Part shown: in pieces, positions 27,014 to 37,200 of the stretch | Layout: each line of letters starts with the position of its first letter | Numbering within the stretch: position 1 is the first letter of the stretch | Assembly (NCBI GenBank): GCA_950295325.1 | Contig: OX485806.1 | Location: 16,492,001 to 16,556,000 of the forward strand | Source of the DNA: Polytrichum commune | Taxonomy: Eukaryota > Streptophyta > Polytrichopsida > Polytrichales > Polytrichaceae | Length of the DNA: 64,000 nt | Direction: 5' to 3' | Notes under the pieces: model-generated | The model's input: the letters and a program-made list of their open reading frames with translations, nothing else | Told to the model about the DNA's origin: nothing | Database searches by the model: none | Translations under genes and position numbers: made by a program

Positions 27014-28782
27014 CTAGCGACAAAGCTTCAGGCTCTTGAAAAAAGAAGCAACCTCACTCTTTCGGTACGGTTTAGTGGCAAGGCAAGTAGGAAAATTTTC
27101 AGGTTGTTCCATCCATAGCTTGTGAGCCACCCCACCAGTCTCCAATTTTTGAGCCAAGTTCCGAAGCTGAGTCTCTCCCTTAACTTCCAAGGTGACCTGC
27201 AAAGTATAGAAGACACACTTTCAGAAAATAAGCGCAATGACCTACAGGATGTCTCAATGTGAGATAGGGTTTTTTTTTTTCAAAGCAGGGGAACTAGAAG
27301 GAAAGCAAGAACCATCTCCTGTTCATCGTCAGTCCATTTAACCGTGTGAACCACAGGGAGGACACACCACTCACAGGTGAACTTGAATCAACAACGTGAG
27401 GATAGGTGCCTGGTGCAAGTATGAAAATGGGTCCACAAATTAATTGGGGCACCACAACACTTAGAGAGAGCGTGCTAAGGTAAGCGGGCCTAATCTAGTT
27501 ATTCATCTTAAACGGATACCTATATTTGAGTGGTGTGTGGTTGGATGTGGATCTAACAGCAGACACCACAAAGGCATTATGTGTTTAGAAGAGATTGTAC
27601 TATGTGCTAAACAATTGTAACCATTCTAGATTTTACTGTCAACATAATTGGAGGAACCTATATGATTGTTTAATGAGGAAGAGAATCTTCACTTCAATAA
27701 TTGAATAAGATATTCATAAGATCTCTGGAAATTGTGAGAAGAATGGCTACAGGCATGATATTGATTTGCTAATCATCTCATGCTACTTGCATGCCTCATA
27801 CCCTACTAGAAGTGGGTGCTAATGATACAAGAATGGGGAGACATGGTGGACAATTCTAACTTTCAATCTAGGTGGTAGACATGACACCAGATACGTGAGC
27901 CTCATTCAATTATTTATCTTAATCAGACACCTGTATTTGAGTGGTGTGTGGTTAGGTTATATCTAAAAACAGACAGCAAAAACGAATCATCTGTTTAGAA
28001 GAGATGGGACTATGTGGTCAAAATCTATCAACCACTCTAGACTCCATAGTCAACACAATTGGGGGCACCTAGGTGTTCAATTACAGAATCAGCACACGTG
28101 CACTTTTCGATAATCATAATTGATCCAAGGGAGCTCCAATTTTCAATCCAATTTTTGTTGATGGTTCATAATAGGGTTTACTAATGCAACACAAGTTTCG
28201 TTGCGTTGCATTGCGTTAATCTGTTCGGTAGAAGCTGGAGAACATGAAAAACCAACTGAACAATACCCACATACCTTGGTCCTTACAAACGCTTCACATC
28301 ACAAATGCATCTGACACATAGCAAAGAAGCAGAAGAAGGCAGGATGAACGGAATACCTTGTGCATGTTGTCCAAATTCTCAGTGCCACAATACTCAGCTG
28401 TGACAGGGTCATCCTTATGAATCCAGATAGCTGCCACAGCAGCATGACACCCCTGCGAAATAACACTCCCCAATGGCCACTTCATTGTGTCCACCAAATC
28501 CTTCCTCAATACAATGTACTGCACCACTGGATCAGGTTTCTGAACAGTCTCTTCGGTGGTGCCAGAAGGAGCCCCCTCCATGGAGGAATTGTGAGCAGGT
28601 AAGGGTGGTACTATGCTATTGGTGCCAATTGAGCTGGAATTTCGAGACAGAAACAACGAATTGTTATGCTCACAAAATGTTAGGGACAATGAGGAAATCA
28701 CACGGGGATTCGCAAAACCGGTGAAGAAATCATGGCCTGGGGATGAGTGACATAGCCGGGTCGTTGCTTGCAGACAGTTCAT
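27014..28782 (-). CDS. PTRHD1-like peptidyl-tRNA hydrolase 2 domain protein, 2 exons
   Basis: Exon 1 is 28782-28357 (142 codons, ending at MHK with an AAG|GTATTC donor). Exon 2 is 27196-27014 (acceptor TTTGCAG, ending at TAG). The product is about 202 aa. The PTH2-fold domain covers about residues 86-202. It begins VVQYIVLRKDL, continues through WPLGSVISQGCHAAVAA and VTLEVKGETQLRNLAQKL to GGVAHKLWMEQPEN, and ends LATKPYRKSEVASFFK. This order and length match the PTRHD1 branch of the family rather than classical Pth2. Family members are annotated as putative peptidyl-tRNA hydrolases, and enzymatic activity is less certain for this branch. The first in-frame ATG (28782) adds a Ser/Arg/Phe-rich segment resembling an organelle transit peptide. 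A second ATG at 28581 (residue 68) would give a short cytosolic form. Triplets upstream of 28782 stay open but contain no ATG. Confidence 0.88.
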
Positions 28783-28936
28783 GGACGTGAACTCTGATGG
28801 AGCCGAAAAATTGCTGCTACTTATTAATCCAGATGCATGTGACAATTTACAATCGAATTGCGTCTGGTGAAACGCAATCTCTCTCGGCGAGTGGATCAAT
28901 TTGATGCGATTCAAGGGACTCAGATGAGACTAGAGC

Positions 28937-28967
28937 AAACCCTAAAACCTACAGTCCTAAACCCTTA
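28937..28967. promoter_or_regulatory. Telo-box-like motifs upstream of the PTRHD1-like gene
   Basis: AAACCCTAAAA at 28937 and CCTAAACCCTTA at 28956 lie about 155-185 bp before the ATG at 28782. The same motif type precedes GCS1. The regulatory role is inferred. Confidence 0.4.
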
Positions 28968-29045
28968 ACTGGGTGATGGCGGAATTGGGGGTCTCAGACA
29001 TAAAACTAGAGGGTCAATACCTGGGTATCAAGGCCACTTTACACA

Positions 29046-29399
29046 ACACTAAATAGTCCCAACACCGTGGGTCACAGTAATTTTCTAAAGCCTACGCTAA
29101 TTCTCATAATGAAAAACAATGTGGGCTGCTTTAATTTCCAAACCACACTAAACTTACCTTTAAAAATTAGCATGAATTACATTAAATGTTATCTAGAAAA
29201 TTAATGTGCTTGATTATTTTATTACTATTTTTTCCTATAACTAACATTTAATGTGTTGGACAAAAGTCTTCATGAAGATTTAAGGGCAAGACTGGTCTTG
29301 GATCCACATCAATTCCACCTTGACTAGAAAATTAGTGTGGCCCACGCTATTTTTTTTTCATGCTAATTTATCACTCACACTAATTGGACTATTTAGTGT
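29046..29399. mobile_element. MITE-like element, about 354 bp
   Basis: Inverted ends of about 16 bp: ACACTAAATAGTCCCAA on the left and TTGGACTATTTAGTGT on the right, with an AT-rich interior and no coding capacity. Target duplication not clear. Confidence 0.5.
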
Positions 29400-29825
29400 A
29401 GGTATGACCATGAGATTAGGAGGGCCCTCAAAACCTATCTGAAAGTTGTATCATGGACAATTGATCTTCAAATTTTGTGCAATCACACCTCGCATGCCTT
29501 CAAATATAGTGTCGAGACTTACACAATCATGATGCTCTTAATTGAATGTGATTTCATTACCCATCCTATTCATGTGGACCCTTCTACATAATAATTTTAA
29601 ATAAATGATCAGATTTGGGAATGTTAGGGTTTCATGATTTTGTGATTAGATCGCTTGTTTGAGATGAGTTTGACTCGAGTTTTGGTAGATCACAAAGAAA
29701 TATCCATTACATGCCATGCAAGGTTTTTCTTCCATCCCTTGCAAAAATTTAATTATTTTGGATCAAAATCTCTACTCTAAGTTTGTACCTCCTCACTTTT
29801 GTTTTGTTGAGGTCACTTCAATGAA

Positions 29826-30010
29826 CAGGGAGAACGGACCACTAGTTATAGATGAACCGGTTGAGTTTGTGAAATAACCAGTTGAAGTTCAAGACTTCAG
29901 GAAGATTACCGATCATTTTAGAGGAATATAATACCTCAAATCAATAAAGAAAAATTGAAAGATCACAACATGCAACCATTTGGACTTGGAAACACTAGGA
30001 TTTTGATTGA
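29826..30010. repeat. Dispersed repeat, inverted copy at 45836-46012
   Basis: About 175 bp here is the reverse complement of 45836-46012 with roughly 85% agreement by eye. Shared blocks include the reverse complement of TCAAAATCCTAGTGTTTCC and of CTTCCTGAAGTCTTGAAC. The element type is unknown. Confidence 0.65.
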
Positions 30011-30183
30011 TTATGTCCAAAAATCTCCTTGGACATTGGGTTATTTTGATACATTCTTGATTGCTAGATTGATTTTCCTTGCATACTTGAATAAACATAT
30101 GGGATTGTTAAATCAACCACACATTCATTAAAACGACCACAAAGTCTCATACTATAGCGTTGGCCAAGTTGTTTAGTTCACTT

Positions 30184-30885
30184 ATCGTAGACATGCTACT
30201 GACCGTGCATATTTGGGTTTCAAATGGTTTTCCACAAGGTGGGTTAAACCTTTTTTATTTTTAAAAAAAAATTGTAATTAGTAAATGAGATGAGAGTATT
30301 GTGGTAAAATGAAATGACAATTGTATTTGAAAAGTTGTAACCTTTCTACAATCAAGTTCACAACTATATGCATCAATGTGTGATCAATGTGCCATTCACT
30401 AACCGTGCATGTTAGGTTTGACTAAAGGAGCTACAAATGTTGCCCTCTTCTTTGTAGGCATAGGAAATTGATGAGGTTTTGATATTGTCCTTTTGACTTG
30501 TGTAGCCATTTTCTTCTCAAGTTGTTGTTGAATTTTTGCTTCTTTTTTGGCCCTGGCAAGGTCTGCTCTTTTCTTCTTCTTGTCCTCTTTCTCATAAAAA
30601 TTTTCCTCTTCTTCTTTTGGAGAACATTGCTACATCTTCATCAAAATGCTACATCTACACCTTGCTATGTGATTTGAGTGAAGGAGACTCCATGATGAGT
30701 GTGAGTTGACAGTGACGTTTTAGGTCATTGGCGCGGTCATGATTGAGTTTGAGAGACATCAGACGGTTGAGATTGCATGTGATATAATTTGACGGCCGAG
30801 ATTAAAAGTACACGGTAAGTGGCATGGTGGAGTATCGTGACATGCACGGTAAGTGGTGCTGCACGGTCAGTAGCATGTCTACGAT
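30184..30885. mobile_element. TIR element, about 700 bp, with a coding remnant
   Basis: A perfect 26-bp inverted repeat bounds the segment: ATCGTAGACATGCTACTGAC... at 30184-30209 and its complement at 30860-30885. TTGGCCAAGTT is found just outside on both sides (about 30161 and 30888), which may mark a target duplication although spacing differs. Inside, an open frame lies at 30629-30399 (minus). The superfamily is not assigned. Confidence 0.6.
30399..30629 (-). pseudogene. Charged, helical ORF remnant inside the TIR element
   Basis: A 76-codon open frame with no ATG at its upstream edge, bounded upstream by TAG. It is very rich in Lys and Glu: EKEDKKKKRADLARAKKEAK, then QQQLEKKMATQVKR, ending FVAPLVKPNMHG and a TAG. 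It may be the last exon or C-terminal tail of a protein carried by the surrounding element, or a captured host exon. I do not recognise the family. Confidence 0.35.
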
Positions 30886-31954
30886 AGTTGGCCAAGTTTA
30901 TTAATTCCTTGCCAACACAAAGTGAATATTGTACCTTGCTCCTCTTCATGTGTAGAATGAGAAATCAAATTTTGACAGGTCATGTGACCACGCAACACGT
31001 CTTTATGGTCATTCTAACAAATTCCGTGGACGACTTTACAATCTTCTAAACATAAGCAATTGGGTATGTGACAATGAAACTAAGGTTGACTTCAAAGCTC
31101 TTAGAATATTCCAGAAACTAGCAAGTTCATTTTTTATTTTTTTTCATGACTTCAAGAACCGTGTTTGCAATTCTATGTATGAACATAAATTTTTTTTATG
31201 CAATGATATGTATAGACATGGAATACATTTTATTACTTACAAGGAATATAAACTATAATAAATTGCATTGGTATGGGAAATATAAGTAATGTTAGGGTGC
31301 AACTAGGTCATTTAAGTGAATTCAGTAACTATCAGGAACTATCAGGAACCTTTAATTCATGCCTTTGAAGTAAATAGCCCTAAACAAATACTCCTCCACC
31401 ACACATGGTACACAAAAATCCTATAGAGTAACCCACTTGTGAAAGTATGCTAGCCACTCTAGGTTCAATAATCAACATATTGAGAGGGGATCTATATGAT
31501 TGTTTACTAAGCAAGTGAATCCTCACCTGATTCTCTATGAATAATCTTCACATCACTACAAATAAGATATTTTGTAAGCTCAAAAAATTCAGAGGCAAAT
31601 GGGTATGTACAAGCACGATTAGGATTTGCCATTTGGGTGATTCATATCCTACGAGAAATGATCTAAATAACACACGTCTACCTTAGTAGGTACGTAAAGA
31701 ACTAGGCAAAATTTCACTTTCTAATAAGAGTTTTTCTTACTTTATGTAATGCACCCCACATATTTCAGAGTGCATTCTGTTATGGATTGGGCGTTACATT
31801 TCTCAAACCAATTAAATTTGTTGCAATCCATCCTTGGGTCGTTATGTTTGGGGGATTGCATCATGAGGAACATAGACACCTATGTTTGGCTACCACTTGC
31901 ATAATATCCTTATTCTCCACAGTTCACTCCCCCTCGTGCATTACCAATTACTAA

Positions 31955-32293
31955 GGGTCACTTCACACACGAGCCAGGGGTTGTGACCATGTAACTACGA
32001 GGACCCTTGATTCTCATCCAAAGGTTGTACCATTGATATGGTATGCGGGAATTTGCGTCGACCCTACCTCTTGGAGGTGGGCATGACGCAAATTCCCATA
32101 GACCATGAAACATTGTTTTATAGTACGCCATGGAGGAATCCATGTAGGCTTTTCATCCATGACAATTTCTTGTAGCCCTTAGGCCTTCACCTTCCAATGT
32201 AAAGTTAACTTGGACGGTCTTTGCCTTTTTGACCAATGAGAGATCTTAGAATGCAATGGTCATGGGCCTTCAGTCTCGTGTGTGAGGTGGCCC
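31955..32293. mobile_element. MITE, about 339 bp, TAA target duplication
   Basis: Ends are inverted: GGGTCACTTCACACACGAG on the left and CTCGTGTGTGAGGTGGCCC on the right. TAA flanks both sides (31952-31954 and 32294-32296). A 3-bp TWA duplication with GGG-starting ends suggests PIF/Harbinger. It ends 51 bp before the LTR retrotransposon. Confidence 0.65.
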
Positions 32294-32344
32294 TAAGAGC
32301 ACATTCACGCGTTATCAACACACACCCCTAAAAACCCTTACCGC

Positions 32345-32775
32345 TGTCACGTGAGGTGACATCGGGGGCTAAATTATATCAATTTAGGAATAAATGGACT
32401 CCATTAGGAGTCCATGTGTGTTGGGATGAGTAACGGACTCCATTGGGAGTCCTAGTTAGTTGTTCATCCACTCCATGGATGAACTCCACATAGGATTGGG
32501 GTTGTATGGAGAGGAAGGCCTCTTGACTTGCCATTGTTGTCAAGTCAAGTCTTGTGAGTGTGTTTTGAGAGAGAGAGAGCTTGTTGTTGCTTTCTCATGG
32601 CTATGGTGTAGTAGATTATGAGTAAAGCCTTTGCATTCTTTCTCCACCACTTGCACTCTTGGATTCTCCCTTCGTGGAGTGAGAGATAGCTTGACTCTTG
32701 TGTGTGAATTTTAGAGTTTCTTAAGCTTTGTAAGGAGACATTTTAGTTTCTTAAGCTTGGAGAGAGAAACCCTCA
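32345..32775 (+). repeat. 5' LTR, lacking its first 107 bp
   Basis: Matches 41908-42338 with a single difference (A here, G there, in TTTAGGARTAAATGG). It begins at TGTCACGTG, which is LTR position 108, and ends at CCCTCA. Without the first 107 bp, part of the U3 promoter region is probably missing, so transcription from this copy may be weakened. Confidence 0.9.
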
Positions 32776-34245
32776 TACTTGACAACAATTGTTCAAATTT
32801 TTCATTTTTGGTTGTATTTCTGAGCCATAATGGCCCAGTAATGAGAGCAAATGAGTGATACAAGTGTTTGAAAGCTTAGTTTGTCATTTCTTGCAACCTT
32901 CAAGAAGATTTTGAGAGAAATCTTCCCATTTTTCTTTTGTTGTCTCTTTGTGTTTTCTTCAAGTGTTGATGGTTGAATCTTGAGATTCCATTTGGTCTCA
33001 AGATTCTCAAGTCACATCATTCTTGCTTGCAATTTGTAAAAGCAAAAGTTTAATTTTTTTTAAATCTACAAACAAATACAAACCAAACTTCAAATCCGAA
33101 TTTTTTTTATAATATTTTTTTTTTTGAGCTCCGGAGCTCCACGGACACTCTTGGAGCTCCTGGAGCTCCTGGAGCTCCAATTCTGCACCCCGAGCGGCAA
33201 AATCCCGGGGCGGGGGCGGCTAATCACGGGCCGGGGGCGGGCGGCGCCAGCCGGGCCCCACGGCGAGGTGGCAGCGGGCCGGGGGCGGGCGGGCGACAGC
33301 CTGGCCGGATGGCGGGCGGCGCCAGCCTGGCCCCCCCTCCCCTTTCCAAGGTACCACCTCCCTCATACTTTCATTTGAAGTTCATTAGTTAAGTTAGTTA
33401 GCTTCATTAGTTAATTAGATTAGCTAATTAAGTTATATTAATTAAGTTACTTAACTTAACTCTTGTTAGTTACTTAACTTAGATTAACTTAATAAATTAC
33501 GTTCATTAGTTTAAGTTAATTAAGTTAAGTTTAGTTTAGTTAAGTTAAGTTGAGTTAAACTAAATTAATTAAGTTAATTCATTTAAGTTAATTAAGTTAA
33601 TTAAGTTAATTAAGTTAAAGTTAAAGTTTATTTTATTTTATTTTTGGTTTTTGTTTTTCATTTTTGGTTTTTGGTTTTTGTTTTTGTTTTTGTTTTTGTT
33701 TTGTTTCATTAAAACAATTATTTTATTTTATTTTATTTTATTTTCACATTTTTACTTTTACCTTCCAAACTTGGCATCCAATTCTCACAAACTTTGAGGT
33801 TCAAATTTGGGGGCATCCTAGCTCCGAACGGAGTGAAATTTGAGCCTATCTTGTGTGAAATTTGCCAAAGAATCCAATGGTGTAATTGGATTGTTGATTG
33901 GAATTCAAAATCATTGCTGAAATTATTAATTTCAACGCTGATTTTTGTTTTTGGGAGCAAATTAACTCCAAACGGAGTGAAATTTGAGCCTAATTTGTGT
34001 GAAATCTTCCTAGGAGTCCATTGGTGCACTTAGTTTGTTGATTGGAGTTCATAATCACCTTGGAAATGAGCCTTTTCAACGCTGATTTTTCATTTTAATT
34101 ACCAATCTCAAACCTTTGCACAATTTTGGAATTCTGGGGGCATAAACACTTGGCATTTGGCAAGGGATTGCCATTTAGATAGCCCGCAACAGGTGCAGGT
34201 TGCCATTACCTTGTAGATAGTTGCAGGTACTCAAGTGATTATTTT
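32776..34245 (+). other. Retrotransposon leader: no standard PBS, GC-rich and AT-rich blocks
   Basis: After the LTR comes T then ACTTGACAACAATTG. This is not the usual TGG start of a tRNA-derived primer-binding site, so priming is unresolved. Positions 33127-33350 are a strongly GC-rich island with repeated GGAGCTCC palindromes and repeated GGGCCGGGGGCGGGCGG-type runs. Positions 33370-33620 are TTAAGTTAATTAAG-type low-complexity DNA, and 33640-33745 are T-rich. About 33800-34090 holds two diverged copies of a 144-bp unit (CTCCRAACGGAGTGAAATTT at 33822 and 33966). No ORF is assigned here. Confidence 0.75.
33800..34090 (+). repeat. Leader tandem repeat, 144-bp period, 2 copies
   Basis: Both copies carry an ACGGAGTGAAATTTGAGCC block, TTGTGTGAAAT, TTGTTGATTGGA and a final TTTCAACGCTGATTTTT. 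The copies have diverged far more than the LTRs, so the duplication pre-dates this insertion and is part of the element. Confidence 0.8.
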
Positions 34246-37200
34246 ATGGTGCAAACTAGGAGCCGATATTATCGATCTCCATCACCAGATTATTTGGAAA
34301 ACGTGCATACCACAAATCTTGAGCCAGAGGTAGATACCAACGAGGCTTTTGAGCCTATTTCGGCGTTGGACACTACTAGTAGGCTTCGGATTTGGAGTGT
34401 CGGCACGTTCGACGAAATGGAGGACGATCGCCACAATTCAGTGCGTGATCGGTTCTCAGGTCGAGCTGGGGGAATTTCCTTGCCCGATTGGAAACTCCGG
34501 TTTCGTACCTGGATTAAGGATAAACGCCAAAGGTCTTCCAATTTCAATGATTGGTATGCCTTTGAACTTCTGCCTCAGCATTTGGAGTATGAGGCACTCC
34601 AAACTTACGAACGCTGGACAGAGGGTCATCAGCGACAACTTCGGGAGGTGGAGCAGTATTGGGAGGCCCGGGTTGAACTTATTTCAGCCCTTAAAGATGG
34701 GGCGATTGCCACCTTAGCTCCACCCACCTTAAAGGAGGAGGATCCACCGGAGGAGTCTAAGGACCAAGAACTGGCATTTGGGCCACTGGTGGCTGGCAGT
34801 AGCACGGCTACCCTTTCACGGATGGCACGTGCTACACAGGCAGCATTGACGGCTGTTGGTCCACCACCTCCATTTAATCCCCTTACTGAATTTGTCGCAC
34901 ATTTGGAAGTGGAGTATGGTGGGTTTCGGCGAGACCAGATGCAGCGCATCCAGGATTTCCGCCGAGAGAAGGATGATACTCCACGGACCATGTATACGCG
35001 ACTCACGCGATTTGCTGTGGAGTCGGGAGGTGTTTTTGCTGAGAGTCAGCTTGTTAAAATATTTTTGTCTAAGATTGACAAGCGGCTACTTGAGTTGGCA
35101 TCACCTCGGATTATCCTCGACTACGAGGGCCGAGCTACGCTTGCACAAGCGTTTGCCGTGGTTGAGAAATGTGATCGGGCTCTTTGCCAACATGATGCCA
35201 CGGATATGGTATCTTGGATGACAGAGAGTCCGAAACCAAGAAGAATTGTCACAGCTACTAGTAGTTTAGCTGAGACTCAACCCGTCAAGGAGCAAAAGAT
35301 TTTGCATTGTTGGGGTTGTGGAGAAGCTGGTCATTCGAAGAATGATCCCAATTGTCCTAAGAAGAAGAAAACTCAGCCTTTGGGAAAATTAAAACAAAAG
35401 ATGGAACCAGTAAGGGCAGGGTACAATTCTAAGAAGAGACAATTGAAATGTAGCCATTGTGGTGGCACTAATCACGATGTGGATCATTGTTTCCTACTTC
35501 ATCCTGAGATGCGGCCTGCCAGTTATGTCACTGGAAAGTCTCCAAGGGAGCAGAGTCTTGAGGCTAAGGTGGCAGAGCTTGAGCAAAAGCTCAAATCTTC
35601 TGCATCTTTTGCTCAAATTTCTGAGCCGCATGTGGGTGGTGGCACTTCGGGTTCGGACATGTATATGTTTGGAGCAGCTGGAGAGGTGGTGGCGGCGGCT
35701 TCTACTCGCTCACAAACATTGGTAGATGCGGTGGCTTCCACGAGTGGTGGTAGCAACGAGGTGCTACATCCTCGCCATGCCGGACCAGCTGATCAAATTG
35801 GTCAAGCACGTTTACCTCTTTCATTTGGATTGGTAGACACCACTGTTGTTGGGGCTAAAAACCCTGTACCTTTGAGAGATGGGGATTCCATCTCGAAGGA
35901 TGTTACGCAGGCATTGGCATATAAAATTCTCCATATGCCAATTTTCTCGGGTTCGGAGTTTATGGCTTCGGATTTCAAGCCTGCTGCAGTTTTTCATTTA
36001 GCTGGGAGAATGTTAGAAGGTAAGGCGGATTTGCCATCCCTTCAAGTATCCCAAGCTGTGGTTGACGTACCTGTGGCTGAGGAGGTGGAGGATTTAGCCA
36101 ATTTGCGAGCGGGTCTTGCGGATGCGGCGATCATTGCTTTTGGTAAGCAAATTGATATTCCTCCAGCATCAATTTCAGCAGTGGATACGTCATTTTCGAA
36201 TTATGCGTCGGGAGCGGCATATCTTGCAGACATTTCTGCAAGGCCTGCTCGCGAACGGCATAATTTGCAACCTGGAGTTGTACGGCTGATGAACGACAAA
36301 TCTTTGTTTGTCGTTTCACGCACGGATATGCCCACTATCCGTGCTACACCACTGAGAGTTATGATGGATTCCGGTGCTCAACCGGTTATGATTGGCAAAG
36401 GACTCGCTGACAGTCTTGGATTGACGCCAGCAAGCTTGGATCCTTGTCCATTCACTATTGTGACTTCAGTAGGGGGCACTGAACGTGCAACAGGTTACAC
36501 CAAGGCACCTCTACGTTTGATTTTTCATGTGGGGGCAGGGCCTACTTACACTCATTTGTCAATGAAGTGTGTTGTTACTAATGCTACCAACTATGATATA
36601 CTTGTTGGTCAGCAAGCTCTTTACCCACTTGGCTTTGGTTTGGATAATTGGACGGAAGAGGCATGGATTAGACCGGGATGGTCCACTGGAGATGGCAGGA
36701 AGGTATTTATTCCCGTCACATTTGCAGCCACTGCTATGACTATGGTTGCGGAGGCAATGTTTGGTTGCAGCGGTTCAGTTGCAGATTTGCCTTGTGCTCC
36801 AGTTTTATTGGAGGAAACAATGGACTACACTTGTAATGCGGCAGAACAACAATTTTTACCATCTTTTCAAATTCCTGCTCGACATTTCAAGGATCCACCT
36901 CTACCATGGCGAACTCCTAAGGAGTTATCCGACCATTGTCGACACATTGTAGCGGATTTGGAGCTTGGAGAGGCACCCCCAACTTCATCCTCATTTTCTT
37001 TTGCTCAACTCATTCGTTGGCAACCATCACCTGAAGGTATTGTCCTTGTGGAGATCTTTGGAGGCATTGGGACAGGTTTGGCGGCAGTGTTGGAAGCTGG
37101 AATTACAGTTTGGCGATATATTCATGTGGACAATGGGTATGCAGCCAACAGAGCCGTCCGACACCACATCCAACAATTGTTGTTGAGATACCCCGTACAA

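Noticed and set aside
28783-28914. N-terminal extension of the PTRHD1-like protein upstream of 28782
   Set aside because: The open triplets begin with TTG and contain no ATG; the first in-frame ATG is 28782.
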